From contig NW_009799099.1 in assembly GCF_000213175.1 (NCBI RefSeq), positions 3,601,215 to 3,665,214 of the forward strand: DNA of 64,000 bases. The letters run 5' to 3'. Of this stretch, positions 43,601 through 53,200 are shown in pieces. A program made the position numbers and the translations under genes. Origin of the DNA: Neurospora tetrasperma FGSC 2508 (lineage: Eukaryota; Ascomycota; Sordariomycetes; Sordariales; Sordariaceae). Numbering within the stretch: position 1 is the first letter of the stretch; each line of letters starts with the position of its first letter. Under the pieces are notes generated by a model. It had not been told where the DNA came from. It searched no databases and worked only from the letters and a program-made list of their open reading frames with translations.

Positions 43601-46260
43601 GCGACTGGGGTAACACAGGTCCAACTCAAAACAACAATGGGGGTTGGGGTTCAGGCTCGAATCAGGGTAATAAGCCTCCCAGTAACAGCGGCGGTTGGGA
43701 AAACGGAGGCTCGAACCAAGGCAACAGGCCGCCCAGCAACAACGGTGATTGGGGTTCAGGTTCAAATCAGGTGAACAACAACAACGTCAAGCCTCCCTCC
43801 AATGCAGGCTCTGCCAAAAGTTCAAATTACGGCAAGCCACCCAGCAACAATGGAGGTTGGGGTTCAGGTTCCAACAGTGGCAACAAACCACCCAGTAACA
43901 ACGGTAATTGGGGCGGAGGTCCTAACCAGGGCAGCAAGCCTCCCAGCGACAGCGGAGGTTGGAATAACGGAGGTTCTAATCAGGGAGGCAGGCCGCCTAG
44001 CAACACTGGAGGCTGGGGTTCAAGTTCGAATTATGGGAACAACAACAATACCAAGCCTCCTAGCAACAGTGGCTGGGGCGGAGGTTCGAATCACGACAAG
44101 CCTCCCAGCAATGGCGGAGGATGGGATTCTGGTTCAAACAATGGCAACAAGCCGCCTAGCAACAATGGCTCGAACCGTGGGAGCGGCTCTCAACAGGGCG
44201 ACGAGAAGGCCAAGTCTGTGGAAAAAGAGCTGAGTATGAAGGATCAGGAGATCAAAGATCTTAAAGAACGAGTCAGTGCGGAGAAGATGCAGCGCTTAGA
44301 GGCGGAAGTTTTTGCTTTGAGAATACAGAACAGGGCTAACAGGTTGAACCAGAACAAGCAATCAGAGGACGGTATGGGTTGGAACACAGGTGGTAGCGAC
44401 AACAACTGGAGGCCGCCTTCAGCTGCGGGTTCGACAAGAAGCAACAAACCACCCGACAACAACACAGGTTGGAAATCCGGTCCAGGCTCCGACCAGGGAT
44501 GGAGTGTTGCTCCGAACCCAGGCTACAAACCGCCCAGCAACTCGGGTTGGGTTCCCAAGAATTTTGTTCCGCCTCAGGGCAGCAAGCCCCCCAGCAACAC
44601 TGCGCCCCCCGGCAGTCCCGATGGTTGGATTTACGGTTCACCCACAGAAAGCGAACGGGGCCGCATGGCCAAGCGAGTGGAGGCTTGGAAGGGATCGATC
44701 AGTTCACCCAAAGAACAAGGACATTGGGGTATGCCCGACGGCGGCTGGCATGCCACTCCGGCCACAGATTCTCGCCCACGTGAGATTGCGCCCGACAACA
44801 CCAGGGGTCGAAGCCCTGCCGCCAGATCTACTTCTGCCAAAGATTGGAAGCAAGGACTAACTCGTGTCGATGAAGAGCCAGACACCGGTTATGATGTGTG
44901 GAAGAAACCTCCCAGCAACAACGGAAAGCCGGGCAGCAATGCGGGCCGTAACTCACCTGGTAACTTCAACAACAAGCCATCCGGAGAGCAATATGGTTGG
45001 AACTCTGGTCCTGATGCTGTTGCTGGAACTGGAACTGGCTGGGGTGGAGGCTCGGATCGAGTCTCAACCCCAAGTTTCAAACACCCGGCGAAGGATGAGT
45101 GGACTGGAGGCACAAAAGGCAATGATAAGCCTCCTAGTAACAAACCTCCCAGTAACAAGCCGCCCAGCAATAACGGAGATTGGACTCCTGGACTCGGAGC
45201 TGCCACTGGCTGGAAGGCAGATTGTACTAAGCCGCCGAGCAACAGTGGCTGGGGCGGAGGTTCAAACCAAGGCAAGGACAACAACAAGCCTCCCAGCAAC
45301 GCAGGCTCCGCGAGAGGTTCGAACTATGGCAAACCTCCCAGCAACAACGGAGGCTGGAATTACGCCCCGATCGGAGGAACTTCGAAGAACAACAACCGCA
45401 ACAACAACAAGGCAACCGGCGGTAATGACAGCCTCACTGCCTTTCTTCAGAACCCTCCCCCGTGGGGCGCGGACTGTACCGGTCCCTGGGATAGCAACAA
45501 ACCGGCCAACAACAAAGCCGACAAGGGAGACGTCCAGAACGCCCTTAACATTCACATGGTCAGAGACCTACCCGGCTACAATAGAGATGTAGCACCCATG
45601 GGCCTTTCGGGCTTTCCTCCCGTCGTTGAACATTATGCGCCAGTTCCAGTTCCTCCTGTCACCCCAGGCCCTCCAGGTCGCTACCCTTCAACCCCTTACT
45701 CAGCCACCCCTCACCCACCTGGCTACCTCCCCAAGAGTGAAGCACAAACTACCCTTCTCCCACTTTACAACAACTCACCTCCTCAGGCCCAATACCCTTC
45801 CCACGACGCGCCCTGGAACTCCACCAGCTGGGACACCAAACCTGCCGTCACCACGAAGCCGCCCGGCGGCCCGTCATCATACCAACCCGGCCAGCGTAGC
45901 GCGCAGTGCAAAACCCTTTCCGAGGAAGACCTCCGATCACTGTACAAACAAGTCGTCTTCAGCGCCATGTCCTCTCGCCAGCCCCTTCTCCAACCCAAGC
46001 CCGACCGCGATTTTACCTTGAGAGACTGCTGGGTGTTGATCTCTTTGAGCGAGCAGTATGATCATTCTTCGGCCTCGAAGGAGAAGTGGTTCGAGCTGCA
46101 AGCTAAATTTGCGAGTGCCACGGGTCGGATGGTTGATGTGAAGCTGTTGAGACAGAAGGTGAAGCAGGGAGAGAAGGAGGCCAAAGTGGTGGAGGGGTGG
46201 GAGGATGATGAGGTTGGATGGCGGTATAAGAAGAAGTGGGAGATGGAGACTGCTTGGTGA
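40663..46260 (+). CDS. Giant low-complexity SANT-domain protein with PPSN repeats
   Basis: Intron-free, 1865 residues, ATG at 40663. Layout: a short unique N-terminus; a Lys/Ser/Glu region (about 190-490) of degenerate repeats alternating basic 'KGKRKV'-like and acidic 'EASSEEED'-like segments; a SANT/Myb-like domain 'DWTPSQDASILSMKEGGEPW' with 'ANIGSAIGRNKNEVKKRHQE' (about 500-545); an Asn/Gly/Ser/Pro-rich tract (about 585-1590) carrying about 34 PPSN motifs, mostly K-PPSN-(N/S)-G followed by W and G; within it a charged coiled coil (about 1185-1228, 'KELSMKDQEIKDLKERVSAE'); a Pro-rich stretch; and a helical C-terminus (about 1745-1865) with a second SANT-like helix pattern. Probably nuclear and DNA- or chromatin-associated, with a prion-like, phase-separating tract; this is inference from composition. 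I do not recognise a named family. Confidence 0.9.
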   Translation: MAPSGRKKGKEVDRSPTSILKHGDYTVSLTSWLAGGPVVLGKKPRRVIDLKVERDRKSETSDQSLVLARKDHDAAASDMEVGTSGSEGALTHTSRQRREPKGSSQPAVSSKPFLTYEEKRVEKFTIRPPPVVFNTPEDVPTGWLEAMLNQRKNGESSKAVSKKAISYEHNDSEDYEAGYDSPPHNKSKLLPKKSSSASRKASEIRIETKSSSKKGTRKVKVITADATDESDESLSDVESRRPMKTKKLERRSMTKERIKKKMHVEVSDEETADKVTTDIESSDIESTDVEPRSKPTSKKKPSTSSKKAGSSKVKVETRGRKGKRKVVVEASSEEEDSSVESMTEAEPSPLKKVKNKNRVTVTETTRKGKKKTITVESSDEADIAHVKSRSSQKGKKSEIRVKTSDKTKAKKVTFEPTDEPETTDDATTDAEPTPAKAQKGKGKSRTKAKKKIEVESPDPAETTNAVTTDDATQTEAETTDADTTVAEKPKGTPAAGKADNDWTPSQDASILSMKEGGEPWANIGSAIGRNKNEVKKRHQELVRLGAAQVNKGNQSKAHKTQNKKNKNNEAGPSHASVADETMGFRELPGFGFDADQDNSNNNDNNNNGDGWSGGGDQNNNTDNNGGGGEGAWGGGNQTDNNGGGDVGPGFDTPAWSADCTGGGDQDTNNNNNSNNDTNNNGFGDAGWGGGDQENNGGGNVGPGPGDGWAADFTGGDKPPSNSGSKNGSNQGKPPSNKPPSNSGNCSQNSNQGNNGNNKPTSNSGGGGNNGGSNQGNKPPSNNGQGGSSNQGNKPPSNSGNNGWSGGSNQGNKPPSNSGNNGWSGGSNQGNKPPSNSGNNGWSGGSNQGNKPPSNSGNNGWSGGPNQGNKPPSNSGNNGWSGGSNQGNNKPPSNKPPSNNGGCGSGSNNGNRPPSNKPPSNNGDWGSGSNQGNNNNTKPPSNSGGWNTGGSNHGGSNNKPPSNSGRGGGPNQGNKPPSNNGDWGNTGPTQNNNGGWGSGSNQGNKPPSNSGGWENGGSNQGNRPPSNNGDWGSGSNQVNNNNVKPPSNAGSAKSSNYGKPPSNNGGWGSGSNSGNKPPSNNGNWGGGPNQGSKPPSDSGGWNNGGSNQGGRPPSNTGGWGSSSNYGNNNNTKPPSNSGWGGGSNHDKPPSNGGGWDSGSNNGNKPPSNNGSNRGSGSQQGDEKAKSVEKELSMKDQEIKDLKERVSAEKMQRLEAEVFALRIQNRANRLNQNKQSEDGMGWNTGGSDNNWRPPSAAGSTRSNKPPDNNTGWKSGPGSDQGWSVAPNPGYKPPSNSGWVPKNFVPPQGSKPPSNTAPPGSPDGWIYGSPTESERGRMAKRVEAWKGSISSPKEQGHWGMPDGGWHATPATDSRPREIAPDNTRGRSPAARSTSAKDWKQGLTRVDEEPDTGYDVWKKPPSNNGKPGSNAGRNSPGNFNNKPSGEQYGWNSGPDAVAGTGTGWGGGSDRVSTPSFKHPAKDEWTGGTKGNDKPPSNKPPSNKPPSNNGDWTPGLGAATGWKADCTKPPSNSGWGGGSNQGKDNNKPPSNAGSARGSNYGKPPSNNGGWNYAPIGGTSKNNNRNNNKATGGNDSLTAFLQNPPPWGADCTGPWDSNKPANNKADKGDVQNALNIHMVRDLPGYNRDVAPMGLSGFPPVVEHYAPVPVPPVTPGPPGRYPSTPYSATPHPPGYLPKSEAQTTLLPLYNNSPPQAQYPSHDAPWNSTSWDTKPAVTTKPPGGPSSYQPGQRSAQCKTLSEEDLRSLYKQVVFSAMSSRQPLLQPKPDRDFTLRDCWVLISLSEQYDHSSASKEKWFELQAKFASATGRMVDVKLLRQKVKQGEKEAKVVEGWEDDEVGWRYKKKWEMETAW
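43024..43320 (+). repeat. 57-bp coding minisatellite, about five copies
   Basis: In-frame tandem repeat; each unit encodes 19 residues, NKPPSNSGNNGWSGGSNQG. Adjacent units differ at one to four bases, mostly third positions, plus one Ser-to-Pro change. Flanking PPSN units are longer, shorter or more diverged, so this is the youngest part of the tract. Confidence 0.92.
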
Positions 46261-47629
46261 GAAAAGAGGTGAGAGAGGAGGAGAGAACAGAGGAGAGGAA
46301 GAGGTGGAGAGGTGCTTGGTGAGGGAGTATGAGTAAGATGGGAGAGGAGGAAAATTTCAGGTTTTTGTAGAGTAATTTGTAAGTTGGAACATGGTTGGAA
46401 GAATCCACGAGGGACCTCATGTACTTGTAGCGCAGAGGTAGTCGTCAGATGACCAAGTCTTGCGAGAGGAAGCTGCATCCGAAATAAAGAAGTCTGATTT
46501 CTAAGCAGAGATGGATTATTTCAGCCTACACAGCAGCATGGCCTGCACCGTAGATGTATATGCTGACGTCCGCCTAAAAGGAGGCAACCGGGGACTCGAG
46601 GGTTTCGGACTGTGGGCACTCGGAGAGCTTCATGTGGCAAACACCGTGAGGGGACACAGTCATGAAGTTTGGTAGTCAAGCCTCGGCTTCTTGAGCTCAG
46701 ATCAAGGAGAGGCCCTCAAAATCTTGGATCATGAAGTTCCCTCTTGCATTATCAACGGCTGTCCGGTTTTGGGCGCATCTGTATGCCGCCCCAGCGTATC
46801 ACACTTCAAAACTGGTACCTACATCAAAGTGAACCGTGCTTGGAAGTAAGGCATGAATTTTATGAGCTTCTTCGGTATTAACCTCTTATTCAGATACACG
46901 CCAGGTTGGGGTACATAAAATACAAGCAGAAGGTGAAATGAACACAGAGAACGGTGGACTTCGAGCCTTCTCTTCTCAACGAAGATGAATCACGTTAACA
47001 TCGACAATTTTACCAATTATCTCATTCAAGAAGCCGTTTTCCCGGTACCACACGAATACGGTTCAGTGAGTGAATAATTGCCCGTGGCTCCATGGAGACG
47101 CTGGAATAACTAGCTATACCGTATAGACTCTGCATATTCTGCGTGACCTGGATACCATAGCCAGCCTAGTAATCGGGTGTCGTAGTATTCCGTAAAGTCC
47201 CCCGGTCATCAAATACTATCCCTCTTTGACCGCCGGGGAGAGGGCGGATGCTGTCTATTCGAACATATGTACAGGTAACTTAAAGAGATAGGCGATATCA
47301 TCCCATCTTCACTACCTACCTCTACGCGTGCAAGGAGAAGTGCGGACTGTTGAAATGGAGTTTTGCGGATGTCCTAGATGTCACTTGATCCTGTGCTTTT
47401 AACGCTACCTCTAGGTATATATGCGTTCTCTTCCTTTACCCCTCCTCTTTCCACTTTCTTCCTTCTTTTTTCGACGGTTCAACCAGCACAATCATGACCA
47501 TCGGCGCCAGGCAGCCACAAACAACAACAGATGCTCATTCAAGTGGGATATCATCCCATTTACAGGGCTCATTTGCTACTGGCCCGCGGGGTCGGAGGCA
47601 TTGAGTTTCTGCCCCCGAACCTCCAGAGG
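46261..47629. other. Intergenic region
   Basis: About 1.4 kb. It holds the 3' UTR of the PPSN-repeat gene, an imperfect hairpin at about 47194-47236 (CCCCGG and TCAAA arms) and a pyrimidine-rich stretch from about 47405 before the next gene. No gene is supported. Confidence 0.5.
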
Positions 47630-48951
47630 ATGGATAAAGTAGCCATTATTTTCAGCCTCTATTCTCGAGACCCGAGCGAAGTACCCGGTTTCCCTTCCGA
47701 CCTCTCTCCCCAAGATGCTCTTCGACCCGAGACCGTGTTCCGAATCTGCACAGCCGCCAAACGAGAATTCGATCCTTTCATCACCTCCGATCTGGGCGAG
47801 TTCTTGGCCCGAATCAGACACGTGTTGAGTTTGGTCCTCGGACATCCTGACTGCAACGACGAAGACAGTAAGAAGGTCGACGACGCGTGGCAGTGCGTTT
47901 GTCACGATGTAAGAGACGCTATCTCGTTTATTCGGCAGAACAGGGAGCTTCTGTGTGCAGCTTGGGAAGCCGGCCGGCCTTATCTGGGTCCCGACACAAA
48001 GGCTGGTCGGGCGAGGATCACGAAGGCGCAGGCTTCGATGGAACTTAAGCTTGCAGATCATAGTTCTCTCGAGCCCGATAACCCTTCAAGAGAGAGTATC
48101 AATGAGGCTTGCTTCTCCTCCCCCGCTACCACTGCTCCTACCCCTGAAGATCATCGCTTACGCCAACATGAACTTGTCATACCAAACCCGACGCCTCCGA
48201 GATCGTTTCCGTCGGGAGACAAGAAGGAGTGCGTGAAGGCTACGCGGACAGCTTTGGGAGCTTTGTCGCTCTCTGAACAAAACAGACGCAGGAACAAGAC
48301 CACAAGTCCCGAAAGAGCACGCCGAGACCAGCACGAAGACGAGGGCTACAACCGTATGTCGGACATGGGTCATGTATCGCCCGAGAACGATGAGGACGAC
48401 GACGAGGACCTCGATATCCAGAACGACATGGGGTGCTTTCGGCTCCCGGACCGAGACGGACGAAGCAGTGCCCCAACTTCCGAGAGCCGACACCAAAATC
48501 AGCACGAGGACAAGGGCCGCATCCGTCTGTCGGACCTGGGCTATGTATCACCCGAGGACGATGACGACGACGGCAGCGGCGGCGACTACTGGCAGGTCCA
48601 GTACCACAAACAGCTACAGCAGCTACAGCAGCAACAGCAGCAACACCTCAACCCTTCTGGCCATGGAGAGACTCGGAAGATGAGATGGGGTCACAATGAT
48701 TCCTCGTCAGAGGGCATGGATGGTCAGATGAAGTCAGTTGAGGCTGGTGAATATCCTTTCTCTAGGAGACGTAAGTCACCATTGTCACCTGTTTCTTGAA
48801 TCAACCTGTACTGACTTTTCTGGACACCTGAGTAGCGGAAGAAGCTGAATGTTCCACACTATCACCGAGTGAACCCAACCTTGACCAAAACATCACCGAT
48901 CCCGATAGCCATAGCTCCAATGGTAATCCTATAATTGATGAGCACATATGA
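47630..48951 (+). CDS. Acidic hypothetical protein with duplicated module
   Basis: CDS is join(47630..48770, 48836..48951), 418 residues; a start 33 codons upstream (47531) is also possible. The intron has a GTAAGT donor, a TACTGAC branch site and a TAG acceptor, and adds 38 residues ending 'NPIIDEHI'. The first 150 residues look globular ('RICTAAKREFDPFITSDLGE', 'SLVLGHPDCNDEDSKKVDDA'). The rest is disordered and contains a duplicated module: 'DQHEDEGYNRMSDMGHVSPE' plus an acidic run, then 'NQHEDKGRIRLSDLGYVSPE' plus an acidic run. A CAG repeat at 48611-48643 encodes Gln. I recognise no family; it may be lineage-specific. Gene reality rests on length, the in-frame intron and the conserved duplication. 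Confidence 0.65.
48611..48643 (+). repeat. CAG-rich repeat coding for Gln
   Basis: Imperfect (CAG)n with CTA and CAA interruptions inside the acidic hypothetical gene, giving a Gln/Leu-rich stretch. Confidence 0.8.
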
Positions 48952-50028
48952 TGTCCCCACCAAGAGCCTGGGGACGATATGTGGTTACCACCGTGTGATC
49001 ACCCCAACCAGCAACAACAGGCGGCCACAGGGTCAAAAGCTGCTTTGACAGAAGACGTACACGATGTCCTATGCCCCCATAGCTACCACTCCGGCTGCCA
49101 CATCAGATTCTGAAGCGATGCAAAGACGCTACTTCTCCTCCACTTTCTGCAAACATGTATCAGGATCCGAGGAAGTTGAACTTGAATAATCCGAGGACGA
49201 GTCCGACATGTAGTACAAAGTAGACGAGAATTGCTGCTTGGGCTGAGGAACACGATGTTAGCCCTGGTCAGCCAGAAAAGCATGCCCATGATCCCGATGA
49301 TATTCTTTCCTCTTCTTTCTTTTGTTTGGTTGATGCTTTCAAATACTCTAGTGGATTAGCTGTTCTGTTGGTTTCAAGGCTGTAACGAATCTCTTGTAAG
49401 CAACCTGACAACGAAATAGGAAACAGATAATGACAAACTCCAAAACTCCCGAAAATGGACAGTCTATAACCTAGTAATCCACGGTAAAACACCCCCAATC
49501 AGAGAAGAATGAAACAGAAATTCTATTGGTTATCCAACGTTTTGTTCGGCAGAGTTGCGGAAACTGACAGAAAACCTCTTCGCCCCTCCCCAACGGGAAA
49601 CGATCAATCCAAGCCTACTATCACGTTTTGCAGACACTCGCCTCAAAAACATGTATATGCCCCAATAGACCTTGATTTTGAATCCTCCCCGGAACTCCGA
49701 CTGTATATATGCATCTCCATGACGCTTGCATCGCTCCCATGCTTCATGACATGGAGCAACATGTCCCGGAATAACAAGAAACAGCAGGTCCTCAAATGAA
49801 AAAGAAATAACAGGTCCCAACCTGCGGGACCAAACTCGCCCCCTTCGGTCACTCGGAGTCATCGTAAATACCAATCACCAGCAGCACCAGCAGCAGCAGC
49901 AGCAGCAGCAGTAGCAGCGACACCGCACTTTCGACTTCCCCCCTTCTCTCCCTTTCTCTCTGTACCTCTCTCTTTCTTTCTTTCTTTGAGACACAACCTC
50001 AGAACGTCGACATCCACTTCACTTCACT
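48952..50028. other. Intergenic region with CAG and CTTT repeats
   Basis: About 1.1 kb. It contains an AGC/CAG microsatellite (about 49880-49918), a pyrimidine-rich stretch and a CTTT run (about 49972-49988). Short frames on both strands are not convincing. Confidence 0.5.
49880..49918 (+). repeat. Microsatellite (CAG)n, non-coding
   Basis: About twelve CAG/AGC units with few interruptions outside any supported gene. Confidence 0.85.
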
Positions 50029-50295
50029 TCATTTCCTACACCCCGTCGTCGTGTCAGCCGCATGACCGACACTCCTCCCACTGCCGTCTTCAATCCAACC
50101 ACCATTATCACCACCACCACCACTACCACCACCACCACCATCTTTACACTCCTCACAAGACTCGGCCATTCGGATCGTCTGCCAGATCTGTCGCTCGCCG
50201 CACCGGGTCTGGATCATGCTGGCGGAGGGACAGAAGCGGGCAAAGGTGAGGGAGACGTGTTTGCAGGTGAAGACGTGGGCGTAGTATTGGCACAT
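50029..50295 (-). CDS. Small Cys/His-rich protein
   Basis: Single exon, 88 residues, true ATG at 50295. The first 50 residues carry six Cys and spaced His: C2, C11, H13, C22, C32, C47 and C50, in 'MCQYYAHVFTCKHVSLTFAR', then 'FCPSASMIQTRCGERQIWQT' and 'ESCEEC'. This pattern (xCxH near the start, CP, QxxC, IW, CxxC) recurs in small fungal proteins and suggests a compact zinc-binding fold. The C-terminal part is a Gly-rich run encoded by a CCA/ACC repeat on the plus strand and is probably disordered. No signal peptide is present, so it is not a typical secreted effector. Function unknown; an intron altering the C-terminus cannot be excluded. Confidence 0.6.
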   Translation of the reverse strand: MCQYYAHVFTCKHVSLTFARFCPSASMIQTRCGERQIWQTIRMAESCEECKDGGGGGSGGGGDNGGWIEDGSGRSVGHAADTTTGCRK

Positions 50296-53200
50296 TGCCC
50301 TTCTTTTCTCTTTTTTTCTTCTCTTCTCTTCTCTGGCCTTATGATGGTTGCTTTGATACTGAGGGCAAGTGTATAGAACCTTAGGGCCTCGTGAGAGATA
50401 TGATGAATTATTTTGATCTTGCTAGGCTTCGAGAGGGTCGGGATTTGGAGATTGTAAGTGACAGGATAAGCAGGAGTGGTGTGGACGTTTGAAATGGGTA
50501 GCTTGACACTGAGTTGGATTTTGAGAGATATGATGACTGGTGACTGATTTCTCGATTTGGAAATGCTGGAGACGGTAGGTTGTATAATGATATCGTGAGT
50601 AAGTGGTGTTGTTGACTGTTGACGGTCAAGTGGTTGTGGCTTGTCTAATCGAGGTAGAATGTTTTGTCTAGGGTCGTTGGTCTAGTATAAGTCCGTGAGA
50701 GATGAAGTTAGGATGACGATATCGATGGAGACTAGACCGCCCAAGAACAGTGCGGCTAGACTAGTTTAAATATAAGGAGTTTCGGTACTGCCGTGATTCG
50801 GCAACTCCGCTCTCGTAGTGTTTCATGAACAGTGATATAGAATATACGTTGCCCTCGCCTCCAATACAATGAGAGATGTTTTCTAAATTGTGGAAGCTGA
50901 AAAGAGTGACAATAATCTGACACGTCTGTACACGGCTGAGATATTGGGCAGGCCGTTGTTAGTCGCGTAAGGCCAAGTATCTGGCCGGTCGTGCGATTAT
51001 ATATATTGGAGAGTTAGGATTGTTTCCAGGAGGCTAAGCGATCCCGGTATCGCCAGTCTAAGCTGAGCCGCACTCGTGCAGACATCTACTACCAGCTTCT
51101 CGCCCGTACACAACTCGGCAAGTCTTCCGACATCGTGTAGATCTGACTCATTGACCGCGAAAAAGAAGGTCAGAATGGACAGACATACTTTTGGTCTAAT
51201 TAATTCGGCTTGAATTGCGACCACCACCCCAAGTCAAGCACTCTTTTCCTCTCTTCAGAGCCATTCCTGAAACCGACAAACAGCATCCAAATTTCTCCGA
51301 GTGTTGAATGTTTGAAGGACTTCGGACAGGTGGAAACAGCTTCCAAAAATGGGAAATATAGGTATATGGTGAAATCTGCATATTGATGATCAACGGTTTC
51401 GAAGTCTTCATACCATAGATAGAGCTGCATTTGTATCTAGGCATAGGTTCTTGGCAGATGTGCACATTTGGTGCAGTGTAGGCATGCAACTAGGCAGCCA
51501 CATAGGCAGACTCGCAGACAAAACCTAACGCCCTGGCATGGACCAGGCCGTTGGACGTTGGTAGCCAGATTGACATGTCAAATTGATAGCAGTATGTTGT
51601 CAATTTGGAGATGCTTGGCGGAGTTGGACTTGGACGCCCCAGACTTGGGGATAGAGCCTCAACCATGGCCCCTGATCGTCCATATAGGGGAAGGGAGCCG
51701 AGGTGTTGACTTGGTTTGATGACTCCCACCGATGATGGATACCATACTTATCGAGCGTCGTTTGATCTGGTTAACATTCAGCATGGTGTACAAAGTCAAT
51801 GCACGGAAGGTAATGTGATGCAGGAGAAATCAAACTTGGCTGAAACTACCGGCAGCTAGCCTCGAGATGCTTCCCGTTGTCGGCTTTCCCGCAGCCGCAG
51901 CGGATGATGGCAGATAGGTATTAATATTTGGAACATTCCCGTGTGCTGGCACCAATTGCAACTGCCGAAGTCTCGCACCGTTGACTTTCGGGAATTAGAG
52001 AAGGTAGAGGGAGTAGCACGGACTCGGAGCACAGAGTGAGACTTGACTGCGTCTCCTCACAGGTTGTACACTAAGAACCAACATCACGTAACGAATGGGT
52101 CCGAAGGATAGACAGAACACAGAGCGTGCGGGTGCGACATGGCGACAAGTTCCATTGCAGCTTCGTGGTGCTCGTGGCATCCAAGCAGCAGCCACGAGGA
52201 TGGCGGAATACAAAGAGTCCCCCTTTTCTGCGGTTTGTGCGTTCTCGGTCCGATGGGGCATCGAATGATGGATCAGGTCGTCCGGCAGTTGTGATGTGAA
52301 TGAGAAAAAAGGGTTTTCGAAGGGACAAGATGCTCTTTGTGGTTTGTACCCCGGTATGCTGGCGCTTGTTGTATCCTGATATTTCGCTTGCCGGCTTTCG
52401 GCGCCCCAGCTGTTTTGGAATTTCAGCTTCGACCCAACCCAAGTTCCCGTCGGGTGCACCATCCTCAAAATAGGTGTTCTGGTATGTAATTACCTTGGAG
52501 AGTATTCCGACAGCGGGCATTTTCAGGACCGTACTGTCCAGAAGTAAGCACGGGCAAGGCGTAAGAAGGCATTCGGTTGTTACGCAAGTCGCGTAAGTTG
52601 CCGTAACGTACGACGGCAAGGCATGTCGTACGGGATGTTTTAGCGCCCCGTGCGCACTTGGAGGTGCCTGCAGTGAGTGGTCTTCCACACTTCAGTTCGG
52701 TGCCAGGCCGGGCAGGGCAGTTCCCACTCGGTTCTCGGTGTTGTTACTATCTTTCCGTTAGGTTTGTTTCCCTGTGCTTGGGTTCAATCGTCGATCAGAT
52801 CTCAACTTCAATCTCACACATCACATCCACTTCGGCTTCCACGCACGCCTATCTCAAACACGGCTTTCCGCACCATCTGCTTCCATCAACACAACGGGCA
52901 CCCATCAATCTGGCATTTCCTGACTCCCTCTTGACGCAATCGATGTCGCTGCCCTGCATTGGACTTCGATGGTGTGTGTCTTGCCCTGACGGAATGTATG
53001 TGAACTGGGGCTAAACTCCGCCGAGTAAGGTAACCCAAGTGGGCTGCCCAACCGGGACCCGACCGCACTGGGGCATCTCAAGACGCACGCAGGGCATCAT
53101 GCGCCGACCCAGATGATTGCGGTGGACAACTCATCCTGCAGACCCCATTCATCTGCGGGCAACTTCCGCTGCCTTCGACGACTTCGTTCCATACACTCCA

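Noticed and set aside
42383-43774. 463-codon open frame overlapping the PPSN gene in another plus frame, and Leu/Gly-rich minus frames (for example 43011-43424).
   Set aside because: They mirror the repeat composition: the repeats lack stop codons in several frames. Codon regularity and meaningful domains lie only in the 1865-codon frame.
52071-52688. 205-codon minus-strand frame with a real ATG.
   Set aside because: No domain, no conserved-looking block and a composition like the surrounding spacer; a frame of this length is possible by chance at this GC content.
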